DNA of 64,000 bases from Streptomyces sclerotialus (GTDB lineage: Bacteria > Actinomycetota > Actinomycetes > Streptomycetales > Streptomycetaceae): NCBI RefSeq assembly GCF_040907265.1, contig NZ_JBFOHP010000002.1, positions 3,248,501 to 3,312,500 on the forward strand, written 5' to 3'. Made by a program: the position numbers and the translations under genes. Below are positions 35,196 to 45,041 of this stretch, piece after piece (position 1 is the stretch's first letter; each line of letters starts with the position of its first letter). Below the pieces are notes generated by a model. That model ran no database searches and was not told the DNA's origin. It worked only from the letters and a program-made list of their open reading frames with translations.

Positions 35196-35506
35196 CAGCG
35201 GTCCTGCGTGAGGGTCGCCCAGAGGCCGTAACCGTGCATCGCCTGCACGTCGCGCTCCATTTCTTCGCGGGTACCGCTGGACACGATCGCGCGGCCCTTC
35301 CGGTGGACGTCGAGCATGAGCTTGCGTGCCTTCTCCTTGGAGTACCCGAAGTACGCCTGGAACACGTAGGTCACGTAACTCATGAGGTTGACGGGGTCAT
35401 TGTGAACGACGGTCACCCAGGGGACATCGGGCTCGGGCGCCTCGAAGGGCGCTTCCGTCGTTTCAGGACGTTCGATCTCCGTCGGTGCGACACTCACGGG
35501 TCCCAT
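35195..35506 (-). CDS. clpS: ClpS adaptor protein
   Basis: A 103-residue N-end-rule adaptor that delivers substrates to ClpAP/Clp[24 protein letters not shown] is the peptide-binding start, with the conserved HNDPVNxM, and [19 protein letters not shown] the ATPase-binding helix. ATG 35506 or GTG 35497 may start it. Forms a coupled pair with the DUF2017 gene and is divergent from pncB. Confidence 0.95.
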   Translation of the reverse strand: MGPVSVAPTEIERPETTEAPFEAPEPDVPWVTVVHNDPVNLMSYVTYVFQAYFGYSKEKARKLMLDVHRKGRAIVSSGTREEMERDVQAMHGYGLWATLTQDR

Positions 35507-35587
35507 GCTGCCACCCGGGAGGGGCGCGCGCACAAACGACCCAGGGAAATCGTCAATGTGACGAGTAAGGGAGGTAGCATCCTTCCT

Positions 35588-36916
35588 ATGAACACAGCAG
35601 ACCTGGGGCTGCCGGTGGCCGTGCCGTCGACTGCGCTCTTCACCGACCAGTACGAACTCACCATGCTGCAGGCCGCGCTGCGGTCCGGGACCGCCGACCG
35701 CCGCTCGGTCTTCGAGGTCTTCACCCGGCGGCTTCCCGAGGGCCGCCGGTACGGCGTCGTGGCGGGCACCGGGCGGGTGCTGGACGCGGTGGAGAACTTC
35801 CGCTTCGACTCCACCATCCTGGGCTTCCTCGCCGACCGGGGCATCCTCGACGAGGAGACCCGCCAGTGGCTCGCCGACTACCGCTTCAGCGGTGACATCT
35901 GGGGCTACCCCGAGGGCGAGGTCTACTTCCCCGGCTCGCCGATCCTGCGCGTCGAGGGCACCTTCGCCGAGGCGGTGCTGCTGGAGACGGTGATCCTCTC
36001 GATCCTCAACCACGACTCGGCGGTGGCCGCCGCCGCTTCCCGGATGTCGGTCGCGGCCGGTGAGCGCCCGCTGATCGAGATGGGCGCCCGGCGCACCCAC
36101 GAGCTGGCCGCCGTGGCCGCCTCCCGGGCCGCGTACGTGGGCGGCTTCCACACCACCTCCGACCTCGCGGCCGGCTTCCGGTACAACATCCCGACGGCCG
36201 GGACCAGCGCGCACGCCTTCACCCTGCTGCACGACAGCGAGCGGGACGCGTTCACCGCGCAGGTCGACAGCCTGGGTGCAGGAACGACTCTGCTGGTGGA
36301 CACCTACGACGTCGCCGAGGCCGTCCGCACCGCCGTCGAGGTGGCCGGGCCCGGCCTGGGCGCCGTCCGGATCGACTCCGGCGACCTGCTGCTGCTCGCC
36401 CACCGGGTGCGCGAGCAGCTGGACGAGCTGGGCGCGACGGACACGAAGATCGTGGTCACCAGCGACCTGGACGAGTACGCCATCGCCTCGCTGGCCGCGG
36501 CGCCCGTGGACGCGTACGGCGTCGGCACCCAGCTGGTCACCGGCAGCGGGCACCCCACCTGCTCGATGGTCTACAAGCTGGTCGCGCGCGCCGACAGCGA
36601 CGGCGCCGACGCGCCGCTGCGGCCGGTCGCGAAGAAGTCCATGGGCGGCAAGGCGTCCCACGGGGGCCGCAAGTGGTCAGCGCGGCGCCGGGACGCGCAC
36701 GGCGTGGCGGAGGCCGAGGTCGTCGGCACGGGGCCGGTCCCGGCGGAGCTGGCGGACCAGCAGCTCCAGGTGCCGCTGGTGCGCGGCGGCGAGGTGGTCG
36801 CCCGCGAGCCGCTGGACGCCGCGCGCGACCGGCACATCGCGGCGCGGGCCGGCCTGCCGATGTCGGCGATGCAGCTGTCGCGCGGTGAGGCCGTGCTGCC
36901 GACGGAGACCGTCTGA
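35588..36916 (+). CDS. pncB: Nicotinate phosphoribosyltransferase
   Basis: A 442-residue NAD-salvage enzyme joining nicotinate with [17 protein letters not shown] is the N-terminal motif, with [25 protein letters not shown] and RIDSGDL lining the active site. ATG 35588 is used; an in-frame GTG at 35558 ([10 protein letters not shown]) would include the GGGAGG that otherwise serves as the ribosome site. With pncA next downstream it makes a short NAD-recycling set. Confidence 0.95.
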   Translation: MNTADLGLPVAVPSTALFTDQYELTMLQAALRSGTADRRSVFEVFTRRLPEGRRYGVVAGTGRVLDAVENFRFDSTILGFLADRGILDEETRQWLADYRFSGDIWGYPEGEVYFPGSPILRVEGTFAEAVLLETVILSILNHDSAVAAAASRMSVAAGERPLIEMGARRTHELAAVAASRAAYVGGFHTTSDLAAGFRYNIPTAGTSAHAFTLLHDSERDAFTAQVDSLGAGTTLLVDTYDVAEAVRTAVEVAGPGLGAVRIDSGDLLLLAHRVREQLDELGATDTKIVVTSDLDEYAIASLAAAPVDAYGVGTQLVTGSGHPTCSMVYKLVARADSDGADAPLRPVAKKSMGGKASHGGRKWSARRRDAHGVAEAEVVGTGPVPAELADQQLQVPLVRGGEVVAREPLDAARDRHIAARAGLPMSAMQLSRGEAVLPTETV

Positions 36917-37183
36917 GGCGGCTTTCCAGGTACCTCGGTACGCAGGCGTCCGGCACCCCCCTCGGCCGGTTGGGGCGCGGCGGGGCGCATCGATGCCCCG
37001 CTCTGCGCCTCTGGCCTGCCGGTGTGTCGCCGACCGCCGTGCAGCGCCCACTCCCGCAATGCCGAGTGAGTGGCTACCCTCGGTCACATCAGCGCATGCC
37101 GTAGCCCCCACAGGTTTCACAGCCGCCACATTTTTCCCAGCCGCCACCCGTCTCCCCCCATTTCCCATCCGGAAGGCCGCACC

Positions 37184-37780
37184 ATGCACCGGGCATTGAT
37201 CGTCGTGGACGTACAGAACGACTTCTGTGAGGGCGGCAGCCTCGCCGTGGCGGGCGGCTCGGACATCGCCGCCGCCATCACCGACCTGGTGGGCGAGGCC
37301 GCGGGCGGCGGGTACCAGTACGTGGTGGCCACCCGTGATCACCACATCGACCCCGGGGACCACTTCTCCAGCCGGCCGGACTACGAGCACAGCTGGCCGG
37401 TGCACTGCGTCGCCGGGACGGAGGGCAGCGGCTTCCACCCCAATTTCGCGCCCGCCATCGTCTCCGGCGCGATCGACGCGGTCTTCTCCAAGGGCGAGTA
37501 CACCGCGGCGTACAGCGGCTTCGAGGGGGTGGACGAGAACGGCGCCTCGACGGCGGAGTGGCTGCGGGCGCACGACGTGACCGAGGTCGACGTCGTCGGC
37601 ATCGCCACGGACCACTGCGTACGGGCCACGGCGCTGGACGCCGTGCGCGAGGGGTTCCGCACCCGGGTCCTGCTGGACCTGACCGCGGGCGTGGCCCCGC
37701 ACACGACGGAGGCGGCGGTCGCCGAGCTGCGGGAGGCGGGGGCCGAGCTGACCGGCAAGCCGGTGGTCAGCGGGGGCTGA
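37184..37780 (+). CDS. pncA: Nicotinamidase (isochorismatase family)
   Basis: A 198-residue hydrolase converting nicotinamide to nicotinate, the substrate of PncB. The catalytic triad is visible: Asp9 in VVDVQNDF, Lys103 in FSKGEYTAAYSGF and Cys145 in TDHCVRAT, with the metal-site histidines in TRDHHIDPGDHFS. ATG 37184 follows GGAAGG. The 267-bp gap to pncB means separate transcription is possible. Confidence 0.95.
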   Translation: MHRALIVVDVQNDFCEGGSLAVAGGSDIAAAITDLVGEAAGGGYQYVVATRDHHIDPGDHFSSRPDYEHSWPVHCVAGTEGSGFHPNFAPAIVSGAIDAVFSKGEYTAAYSGFEGVDENGASTAEWLRAHDVTEVDVVGIATDHCVRATALDAVREGFRTRVLLDLTAGVAPHTTEAAVAELREAGAELTGKPVVSGG

Positions 37781-37801
37781 GGCGCCGCCCTCGGGGGCAC
37801 G

Positions 37802-38137
37802 TCAGCGGGGGCCGATCGTCTCCGGGACGGCCGGGCGGAGCAGCGCCCGTATCGGGTGCCAGGACTCCGTGTCGTCGTCCGGTGCGCCGCGCCAGACCAG
37901 CCCGTCGGGGTGGTGGAGCACGGCCGTGACCTCGTCGGGGGTGGGCGGCTCGGTGTTGCCGCGCAGGTAGACGGCGCGCAGCCCGAGGTTGCGCAGCCTG
38001 GTCAGGGCGCGCGGGCGGTTCGCGGCGTGGACGAGGACGCGTACGCGGTGGCCGCTGCGGCCCGGTCTGGGCAGCGAGAGGGCCACCACCACGCTTCCGC
38101 CGGGAAGCCTGATGAAGCCGGAGCCGGTCAAGGTCAT
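37802..38137 (-). CDS. Conserved hypothetical protein
   Basis: A 111-residue basic protein with short strands (GSVVVALSLPR, HRVRVLVHA) and a C-terminal VWRGAPDDDTESWHPI segment. No domain is recognised. ATG 38137 is preceded by GGGGGAG; an ATG at 38152 would overlap that site. It converges on pncA. Confidence 0.65.
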   Translation of the reverse strand: MTLTGSGFIRLPGGSVVVALSLPRPGRSGHRVRVLVHAANRPRALTRLRNLGLRAVYLRGNTEPPTPDEVTAVLHHPDGLVWRGAPDDDTESWHPIRALLRPAVPETIGPR

Positions 38138-38272
38138 GTCTCCCCCGTGCATGGTCGGTGCATCGGTCGGTGCATGGTCGTGCGGCCGGCGCGGACCGGG
38201 TCAGGGCACGCGTCGGAATCCCCTCGTGAGACTACGTGTCAGCAAGGAGGCCGCAGGAGGCATCTAAACGCG

Positions 38273-38306
38273 ATCGGCCGCCGCCCGCTAGGGGGTGGCG
38301 GCCGAT
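38273..38306 (-). terminator. Terminator of the M6 protease gene
   Basis: A 14-bp stem with one G.T pair, ATCGGCCGCCGCCC / GGGTGGCGGCCGAT, 23 bp beyond the protease stop. Confidence 0.8.
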
Positions 38307-38329
38307 ACGTCTGTGACCTGCGGGTTTCC

Positions 38330-40723
38330 TTACTTCTTCGCCGCGCGGCCGACCTCGATGATCACCGTGGAGCCGTCCTTGGTCTCCTTGGAGACCTCGA
38401 TCCGGGTGTTGGTGTCAGGAACGATCACGCCACCGGTCGGGTTCGCCTTGTCGTAGTAGGTGCCGTACCGGTCGTCGAAGACGGTCACGCCCTTCTGCGA
38501 CGGGATGCGCACCGCCTTGCCGTCCTTGTGCAGGGTGATCGCGTCGGTACGGGCCCGGGTGAAGGTCGAGTCGAAGGTCTGGAAGCGGTTCCGCATGAGC
38601 TTGCCGTCCGCCCACTTCGTGGCCTTCGGGTGCGCGTCGACGGGGAGGATCTGACCGGTACCCGGGTGCTCGCCGACGTTGTTGTCCGGCTGCGAGGTGT
38701 CCCAGAGCCAGACCAGCACGCCGTTCTGGAACGGGAAGTGCTCGACCCAGTTCGGCCGGGTGGAGGGCCAGCCGAAGTTGTACGGGCCGGTCTTCAGGGT
38801 CTTGTCGTACGACACGTACTGGCGGTTCTCGACGAGGTAGTACTGCGCGTAGTCCTTGGTGAAGGACTCGCCGATGCGCGAGAAGCCCTTGGCGGTCCAG
38901 CCCGCGTCGTCGCCCTCGGCGCCGTCGGTGAAGAGCGGCTTGCCGTCGGCCACGATGCTCAGGCCGTCGGCCGCGAAGCCCTTCTGGGCCACGCCGCCGT
39001 CGGTCTGGTAGCGGAACCGCAGGTCGACCTTCTTGCCCGCGTACGCGTCCAGCGGGTAGACGAGGTCCTGGTACGCCTCGACCGTGCCGGTCAGCGCGGG
39101 CTTGTCACCGGCGTCGCGCGGGATGGCCCGGCCGTTCGCGGTGCCGTCCAGCGGGGTCCAGTTGGCGCCGCCGTCCGTGGAGACCTCGGCGTACAGGTAG
39201 TCGTACTCCGCCTCGATGTCCCACCAGCCCTTGAGGTTCAGGGACGCCTTGGCCGCTCCGGTGAGGTCGACGGACCGGGTGAGGGTGTTCTTCAGGTCGT
39301 CGCCCATGCCGCTCCACCACTGCTTGGAGCCTTCGGCGGGCTTCACGACCGAGGTGGTGACGGCCTTCTTCGGCAGCTCGACGACGAGCGCCTGCTTGTG
39401 CTTGGTGTTGTACTCGGCGACGCCCAGCTTGTGCCAGGACTCCGTCGCGGCGCGCGCGGTGTCGTAGTTGAGCCAGCCCAGCTGGAGCTTGTCCCAGGCG
39501 CTCATGTCGCCGGGCAGGTCGCCGATGGAGTCCTTGCCCTCGCCGAGCCAGGAGCCGGAGGACATCAGCGACCAGAAGTCGACGGAGGACTCGCCGGTGC
39601 CGCCGGTGTCGTACTCGTCCGGCAGGCCCAGGTCGTGGCCGTACTCGTGGGCGAAGACGCCGAGGCCGCCGTTCTCCGGCTGCATCGTGTAGTCGCCGAC
39701 CCAGATGCCGGTGGAGCCGATCTGCGCGCCGCCGGCCTTGTTCTCGCCGGGGCCGGTGCGGCCCGCGTCGGTGCCGTACGCGTACCAGCGGTGCGCCCAG
39801 ATCGCGTCGGTGCCCTGCACGCCGCCGCCGGCGGACTCGTCCTCACCGGCGTGCACGATCTGGAAGTGGTCGATGTAGCCGTCCGGCTCGTTGAAGTTGC
39901 CGTCGCCGTCGAAGTCGTAGCGGTCCCACTGGTCGTACTGGGCGAGGCCCGCCTTGATCTGCGCGTCGGTACGGCCCTTGGCCTTCTGGTCAGCGGCCCA
40001 GCGGTTCACGCCGTCCCGGATCAGGTCCCAGGCGTTGGAGCAGTTGGTCTGGCCGCAGTAGTTGGAGCCGTAACGGGCCTCGTTCCAGTCGACCTTGACC
40101 CAGTCGGAGACCTCTCCCTCGACCGAGTAGCGGCCCGAGGACTGCTTCTCGTAGTACTTCGCCAGGGACTCCTTCTTCTTGTCGTGCGAGAAGTAGAGGT
40201 CCTGGTAGTGCTGCTGGTTGAAGTCGGGCTGCCAGTCCGTGCTGTTGTCCGTCGCACGGTCCGGCTCGGCTATCTGGTTGTGCGCGGGACCGGCGTCGCC
40301 GCCGTACTTCTTCACCGGCGGCTTGGGGCCGTCGCCGTCCGGGTCGTACATGGTGGTGTCGTCGACCTTGTCGCCGAACTCCACCAGGATCGTGAAGATC
40401 TTGTCGGTCTTCTCCCGGGCCAGCTCGACGTACTTCTCCTTGCCCAGCTTCACGACCTTCGAGCCGCCGCGCTCCGTCGCCTTGGCGTCGCCGGATATGA
40501 CCTGGCGGAGCGCCTCTTCGCGCTGGGCCTCCTGGCGGTCGCTGAACGGGCCCTTGAGGTCGTGGTCCACCGTCCGCTCGGCGGGTGCCGGGTCGTTCGG
40601 CGCGCTCGCGGCCGTGGTACGGCCGTCGGCCTGCGCGGCCCCGGACGCAAGAACGGCCGCCCCGATCGCGGCGGTTGCCGTGGCCAGGGCGGCCGATCTG
40701 AACAGCAATCTCTGGGATCTCAC
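38330..40723 (-). CDS. Secreted M6 immune inhibitor A metalloprotease
   Basis: A 797-residue zinc protease. A signal peptide ends near AAQADG (about residue 33), followed by a prodomain. The catalytic HEYGH of FAHEYGHDLGLPDE lies near residue 355, followed by the Met-turn region SGSWLG. C-terminal MAM/VEG-like beta domains contain WWDIEAEYDYLYAEVSTDGG and the typical NRQYVSYDKTLK block. GTG 40723 has GGGGAGGAC upstream. It probably degrades extracellular proteins during development; it ends at a terminator hairpin. Confidence 0.94.
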   Translation of the reverse strand: MRSQRLLFRSAALATATAAIGAAVLASGAAQADGRTTAASAPNDPAPAERTVDHDLKGPFSDRQEAQREEALRQVISGDAKATERGGSKVVKLGKEKYVELAREKTDKIFTILVEFGDKVDDTTMYDPDGDGPKPPVKKYGGDAGPAHNQIAEPDRATDNSTDWQPDFNQQHYQDLYFSHDKKKESLAKYYEKQSSGRYSVEGEVSDWVKVDWNEARYGSNYCGQTNCSNAWDLIRDGVNRWAADQKAKGRTDAQIKAGLAQYDQWDRYDFDGDGNFNEPDGYIDHFQIVHAGEDESAGGGVQGTDAIWAHRWYAYGTDAGRTGPGENKAGGAQIGSTGIWVGDYTMQPENGGLGVFAHEYGHDLGLPDEYDTGGTGESSVDFWSLMSSGSWLGEGKDSIGDLPGDMSAWDKLQLGWLNYDTARAATESWHKLGVAEYNTKHKQALVVELPKKAVTTSVVKPAEGSKQWWSGMGDDLKNTLTRSVDLTGAAKASLNLKGWWDIEAEYDYLYAEVSTDGGANWTPLDGTANGRAIPRDAGDKPALTGTVEAYQDLVYPLDAYAGKKVDLRFRYQTDGGVAQKGFAADGLSIVADGKPLFTDGAEGDDAGWTAKGFSRIGESFTKDYAQYYLVENRQYVSYDKTLKTGPYNFGWPSTRPNWVEHFPFQNGVLVWLWDTSQPDNNVGEHPGTGQILPVDAHPKATKWADGKLMRNRFQTFDSTFTRARTDAITLHKDGKAVRIPSQKGVTVFDDRYGTYYDKANPTGGVIVPDTNTRIEVSKETKDGSTVIIEVGRAAKK

Positions 40724-41057
40724 GGTGCGCTGTCCTCCCCTGAAACGAACGGTCGTTGGAGAGATTTGACCGGAACGCCAGGGGAAAAGACAGACCTTGA
40801 TTTGGGCACGTCAGCCCAGTACGTTACTCGGCTCGTCGCGTACGGGTATCGGACGGCGGGCAGCCTTCGGGTGCGCCCCGACAGGCGCGCCGTTCGGGCC
40901 TGTTGCCCGGACACATGAATCGGTGCGCCCCCCGTGACCCGGCCCGTGGGTCAAGTCACGCTTACCGGACGTTCCGCTCGGGCAGTAAGGACCGTAGAGT
41001 CTTTTGACGGCGCGCCATGTCGACTCACACCCCGCTGCTTCCGAGGACGGACCCGCC
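40724..41057. other. Divergent intergenic region, 334 bp
   Basis: It separates the protease gene from the small membrane protein gene. Near the protease start is an operator-like palindrome, AACGA-ACGG-TCGTT (40744-40757). GAGGACGG at about 41043 may be the ribosome site of the + strand gene. Nothing else stands out. Confidence 0.5.
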
Positions 41058-41348
41058 ATGCCTCGACCGACTGCCGCACAGCTCGCCTACGGTTCGGCCA
41101 CCGTCGTACTCTCCACCCTCGCCATGCTGCTGCTCTCGCAGACCAGGACGGGCATCGGTGTCGCGGTGATCGCCATCGCCGGGCTGGGGCTCGGTCTCCT
41201 CGTCGCGGTCACGGCGCCGCTGCCGCGCGCCGCGCGGGCCCGCCGGATGCGCGTCGCCGCCCCGCAGGTGCGGCCCGAAGGCTTCGCGGGGCGGCGTACG
41301 TCGCCGACCCGGCCTGCCGAGGCCCGGGTCGGCGAACACTCCCGGTAG
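41058..41348 (+). CDS. Small two-helix membrane protein
   Basis: A 96-residue protein with two hydrophobic segments (GSATVVLSTLAMLLL and GVAVIAIAGLGLGLLVAV), then a basic, Arg-rich cytoplasmic tail. No known domain. ATG 41058 (MPRPTAAQLAYG) is preceded by a weak GAGGAC. It converges on the first RDD gene with 13 bp between stops. Confidence 0.7.
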   Translation: MPRPTAAQLAYGSATVVLSTLAMLLLSQTRTGIGVAVIAIAGLGLGLLVAVTAPLPRAARARRMRVAAPQVRPEGFAGRRTSPTRPAEARVGEHSR

Positions 41349-41361
41349 GACGCGAGGGCGG

Positions 41362-42075
41362 TCAGGCGGTGGAGACCACCACCGTGCGGGCCGCCTTGTC
41401 GTGCAGGCACTGCTGGTACGGCTTGTCCCAGGTGCACCACAGGACGTTGAGCAGCCAGAAGATCGTGCCGCAGCAGGGGATGACCTCGGGCAGGGTGTAG
41501 ACGGCGGCACGCACCCAGCCCGCCTGGGCCGTGGGGATCGACCCGTTCTCCAGCATCGCCACCCTGATCTTCATGGCCATCTTGCCGACGGTCTGGCCGC
41601 GGCTGGTGAGCATGACGCCCTCGTAGATCAGATAGGCCAGCATCGTGACGCCCGAGACCACGCTCTGCTTGCCGCTCTCGTTCGCCGCGGTGTAGTCCAC
41701 ACCGCCCACGATGAACCACATGATCAGACCGACCGGCACGCCGATGAGGATGCCGTCGATGATCCGCGCGACCAGCCGCCGGCCGCGGCCCGCGAGCGGC
41801 GGCATCCCGGCGAGCGGATCGGGAGCACCGTAGGGATCACCGCCGCCGTACGGGCCACCGCCGGGCGGGCCGCCGTAGGGCCCACCGCCGGGCGGGCCAC
41901 CGTACGGGCCTCCGCCGGGCGGCGGGCCCCCGCCGTAAGGGCCGCCTCCGTAGGGGCCCTGGGGCGCGCCGCCGTACGGGTCGCCGCCTGGCTCCCGCGG
42001 GCGCTGCGGCTTCTTGAGGAACGGGTCGTCTTCCGGCGGTTCACCGGATCCGGGCCTCGGCTGGTCGGTACTCAT
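41362..42075 (-). CDS. RDD-family membrane protein with Gly/Pro/Tyr-rich N-tail
   Basis: A 237-residue protein. Residues 30-85 are low-complexity PYGGGP and PPGGG repeats. The RDD domain follows with RLVARIIDGILIGVPVG, the signature Arg-Asp, three hydrophobic segments and GQTVGKMAMKIRV. RDD proteins are integral membrane proteins of mostly unknown function; some act as Na+/H+ antiporters. ATG 42075. The paralogue upstream shares the ending (CLHDKAARTVVVS vs CWHDKAARTFVAE). Confidence 0.88.
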   Translation of the reverse strand: MSTDQPRPGSGEPPEDDPFLKKPQRPREPGGDPYGGAPQGPYGGGPYGGGPPPGGGPYGGPPGGGPYGGPPGGGPYGGGDPYGAPDPLAGMPPLAGRGRRLVARIIDGILIGVPVGLIMWFIVGGVDYTAANESGKQSVVSGVTMLAYLIYEGVMLTSRGQTVGKMAMKIRVAMLENGSIPTAQAGWVRAAVYTLPEVIPCCGTIFWLLNVLWCTWDKPYQQCLHDKAARTVVVSTA

Positions 42076-42210
42076 GGCCCGAGTCGACCGCGTACCACCG
42101 GTCGCCGCATCCGGCGTGCGCCGTTCGGGGGAAGTGCGGCGGCCCGGAGAGTTGCGCGTCCCGCGCGCCGGAGCGCCCCGGCACTCCGGCGCGCACGGCT
42201 GCGTGCGGGC

Positions 42211-43854
42211 TCAGCCCTCGGCCACGAACGTCCGGGCCGCCTTGTCGTGCCAGCACTGCCGCCAGGGGCGGTCGAACAGGCACCACAGGGCGTTCACCAC
42301 GCCGACGGCCAGCACGCCCAATACGCCGTACACGAGCCAGCGCTTGACCGCGGCGCCCGTTTCCGGGATGTCGTGGCCCTCGATGTCCAGCACCCGCACG
42401 CCGCAGAGCTTCTTGCCGAGCGTGTGCCCCCACTTGGCGGTGGGCAACGCCTCGACGAGCAGGCCGACGACCAGCAGCACCGCGACCACGATGGCCAGAT
42501 AGCCGCCGGTCGTGCCGTCGAGGAGGTAGACCGTGGTCTGCACGCCGGACTGCTTCGCCGCCTCGACCTTGGCGTCGATGTGGTCGGCCGCCGCGCTCCA
42601 CAGCGGTACGGCGACCCCCGCGAGCAGCGCGCACAGCACGAGCGTGTCGATCAGCCGGGCGGCGACCCGGCGGCCGAGGGAGGCGGGCCGCCCCTGGGCC
42701 TGTGCGGCCTGGAGGAAGGGGTTGTCGGCCGGCGGCTTCCAGGGGATGACGCCCTCGGGGGCGCCGCCCTGCTGCGCGGCCTGCGGGCCGGACTGCTGGG
42801 GCGCCGACGGGCCCGGCTGCGGGTAGCCGTAGCCGCTCTGCTGGGGGGCCGCGGGGCCCGGCTGCGGATAGCCGTACCCGCCCTGCTGCGGTGCGGCGGG
42901 ACCGGCCTGCTGGGGCGCCGACGGGCTGGGCTGCGGGTAGCCGTAACCGCCCTGGCCGGGCAACGACGGGGCGCCCTGCTGGGGATAGCCGTAGCCGGAC
43001 GCCGACGGCTGCGCCTGGGCGGCCGGCGACTGCTGGGCCGGTGTCTGCTGAACGGGGGGCTGCGGGGCGGGCGAGGCGGCGGGCGGGGCCGACGGGTCCT
43101 GGCCCGGCCGGTCGAGGCGGATCGCCATCGTGCCGTCGGCGACGGGCGCGCCGGGACCGACCGCACGGATCGCCATGGTGCCCTCGCTCCGGACGCCGGC
43201 CGGGGCCTGCGCGGCGCCCTCGGCCGGCCGCTCGCCGCCGGTCCGCCCGCCGTCCGTACGCTCGCCGCTCCGCGCTGCGGGCGCGGCGGCGGCACCGGAA
43301 CCTTCCTGCGCGGCGCCCGCCGCACCCTCCGGTGCGGCGTCGCCCCACGGCTGGGCCCCGGCGGGCGCGCCCTCACGCTGCGGCGGGACCGCGCCCCAGG
43401 ACACCCGGCGGTCCTGCTCGCCGCCGAAGCCGGCCTGGTGGGCGGTGTCGGCCTGCCACGAGGCGGCCGACTCGGGGCTGTTGCCGTGCAGCCGGCGCGG
43501 GTCGTCCCAGTCGGCGGCGGACGCCGCGTCCACCTCGCCGCGCTCACGCACCGCGAGCGCGTCCGCCTCGGGGGCCTGCCCGTCGACCTGTCCGGAGTCC
43601 TCCTCCTCGTCGAAGAAGACCGGGCCGGTCTCCTCGGCGGTGGACGGCTGATCGGCAGCGGGCGCCGCCGGGGGCGGGGCGGCGGCACCCGGCGGCGGGG
43701 CCGGCATCGGCTCGCCGTCGGCGGGCGCCGGGCGGCTGGTACCGGGCACCCAGGCGGCGCCGTTCCAGTACCGGATGTAGCCGGGGATGGACGGATCCGG
43801 GTAGTAGCCAGGCGTGGGGCTGCCGCCGGCGGATCCTGACGAAGGCGCGCTCAT
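42211..43854 (-). CDS. RDD-family membrane protein with N-terminal DUF2510 and long Pro/Gln-rich linker
   Basis: A 547-residue protein. Residues 10-45 form a DUF2510 motif (GYYPDPSIPGYIRYWNGAAW). About 330 disordered residues follow, acidic then Pro/Gln-rich with repeats of the type QQSGYGYPQPGPAAP. The RDD domain occupies the last ~160 residues (SLGRRVAARLIDTLV, HTLGKKLCGVRVLD). The long tail is probably cytoplasmic. ATG 43854 is used; a TTG two codons upstream is possible. It is the upstream partner of the smaller RDD gene. Confidence 0.88.
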   Translation of the reverse strand: MSAPSSGSAGGSPTPGYYPDPSIPGYIRYWNGAAWVPGTSRPAPADGEPMPAPPPGAAAPPPAAPAADQPSTAEETGPVFFDEEEDSGQVDGQAPEADALAVRERGEVDAASAADWDDPRRLHGNSPESAASWQADTAHQAGFGGEQDRRVSWGAVPPQREGAPAGAQPWGDAAPEGAAGAAQEGSGAAAAPAARSGERTDGGRTGGERPAEGAAQAPAGVRSEGTMAIRAVGPGAPVADGTMAIRLDRPGQDPSAPPAASPAPQPPVQQTPAQQSPAAQAQPSASGYGYPQQGAPSLPGQGGYGYPQPSPSAPQQAGPAAPQQGGYGYPQPGPAAPQQSGYGYPQPGPSAPQQSGPQAAQQGGAPEGVIPWKPPADNPFLQAAQAQGRPASLGRRVAARLIDTLVLCALLAGVAVPLWSAAADHIDAKVEAAKQSGVQTTVYLLDGTTGGYLAIVVAVLLVVGLLVEALPTAKWGHTLGKKLCGVRVLDIEGHDIPETGAAVKRWLVYGVLGVLAVGVVNALWCLFDRPWRQCWHDKAARTFVAEG

Positions 43855-44102
43855 GTCCAAAATCCCGTATCTGTGCTCGGCCTGCTGGGGGCGGGTGGGG
43901 CTAGTGCAGTCTGCCGCAACGCAGCGTCCACATCTATCAGACGGGGGGTGGTCGCCGGGTATGTCCCGGCTCCTGCCCCTCGGAAGAGGGGTGCGAAAAA
44001 AGTTGTACGAAGTCGCGTAATGGTCCGGGGGCTACGGCCTCTATCCCTGTGCGGGCGGTTGTTCACGGGGCGTCCGCACAGGAACGTAGAGAGGCGTGAC
44101 AC

Positions 44103-44579
44103 ATGCACACCGTGGTGGAACGAGAGCTGGAACTGGGTCTGGTGCTGTCGCCCGAGCGCAGCGTCGCGGTGCCCGCCCGGCTCACCTACCGGACCGACGA
44201 CCCCTACGCCGTACACGTCGCCTTCCACATCGGCTCCGACTCCCCCGTCAACTGGACGTTCGCCCGCGAGTTGCTGGTGGAGGGGGTGTTCCGGCCGTGC
44301 GGCCACGGTGACGTGCGGGTGTGGCCGACCAAGGTCGAGGGCCGCAGCCTGGTCTGCATGGCGCTGAGTTCGCCGGACGGCGACGCGCTGCTGGAGGCCC
44401 CGGCCACCGCGGTGTCGGCGTGGCTGGAGCGCACGCTGCGGGTGGTGCCGCCGGGCACCGAGGAGGAGCACCTCGGGATCGACAAAGGCCTGAGCGAACT
44501 GCTGGCGCCGGCCGCGCGCGACGACCTGTGGCTGCGCGACCCGTGGCCGTCGGACGAGTCGCCCGAGGGCGGCGCGTAG
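44103..44579 (+). CDS. ssgG: SsgA-like protein (SsgG-type sporulation/cell-division regulator)
   Basis: A 158-residue SsgA-family protein (SALP), a group confined to sporulating actinomycetes and steering septum placement and spore-wall synthesis. The N-half shows RLTYRTDDPYAVHVAFHIG, WTFARELLVEG and GDVRVWPT, the core of the family. Assignment to SsgG rests on position upstream of a TPR gene, recalled from the S. coelicolor map. ATG 44103 follows GAGAGG. Confidence 0.85.
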   Translation: MHTVVERELELGLVLSPERSVAVPARLTYRTDDPYAVHVAFHIGSDSPVNWTFARELLVEGVFRPCGHGDVRVWPTKVEGRSLVCMALSSPDGDALLEAPATAVSAWLERTLRVVPPGTEEEHLGIDKGLSELLAPAARDDLWLRDPWPSDESPEGGA

Positions 44580-44642
44580 GGCGTACGGCGCCACCCCGAG
44601 AGTTGGTGGAATGTTCAACCGAATCCGGGCGTTGCCGAGACC

Positions 44643-44990
44643 ATGACCGAGACGTACTACACGCACGGGACCCCCGCCGAGCGCTGGGACCGTGCGGGGC
44701 TCTTCTTCGACGCCAAGGACTACACGACCGCGGCGCACATCCTCGAAGGCCTCGTCGACGAGGTCCCCGAGCTGGTCGCGCCGCGGCTGCTGCTGGCCCG
44801 CGCCTACTACCACTCCGCGCAGCTGTGGCGTGCGGAGACGGAGCTGCGCGCGGTCCTGGAGCGGGACCCGGTCGAGAGCTACGCCCAGCTGATGCTGGGC
44901 CGCACCCTCCAGCGGCAGGGCCGTCCCGACGAGGCGGCCCGCCACCTCCGGATCGCCGGTGCCATGACCGGCGACCCGGACCTCCTCTGA
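44643..44990 (+). CDS. Tetratricopeptide-repeat protein
   Basis: A 115-residue protein with about three TPR units: RAGLFFDAKDYTTAAHILEGL, LLLARAYYHSAQLWRAETEL and AQLMLGRTLQRQGRPDEAARHL. It is probably a protein-interaction scaffold. It follows the SsgG-like gene after 63 bp and could share its transcript. No strong ribosome site before ATG 44643. Confidence 0.88.
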   Translation: MTETYYTHGTPAERWDRAGLFFDAKDYTTAAHILEGLVDEVPELVAPRLLLARAYYHSAQLWRAETELRAVLERDPVESYAQLMLGRTLQRQGRPDEAARHLRIAGAMTGDPDLL

Positions 44991-45041
44991 CGGCCGTCCG
45001 CCGGGGCTCCGGCCCCGGCACGCCGTCGTCCGCCCCGGGCC

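Noticed and set aside
37856..40918. 1020-residue plus-strand frame opposite the M6 protease
   Set aside because: Antisense of a clear protease with signal peptide and HEYGH; composition is artefactual.
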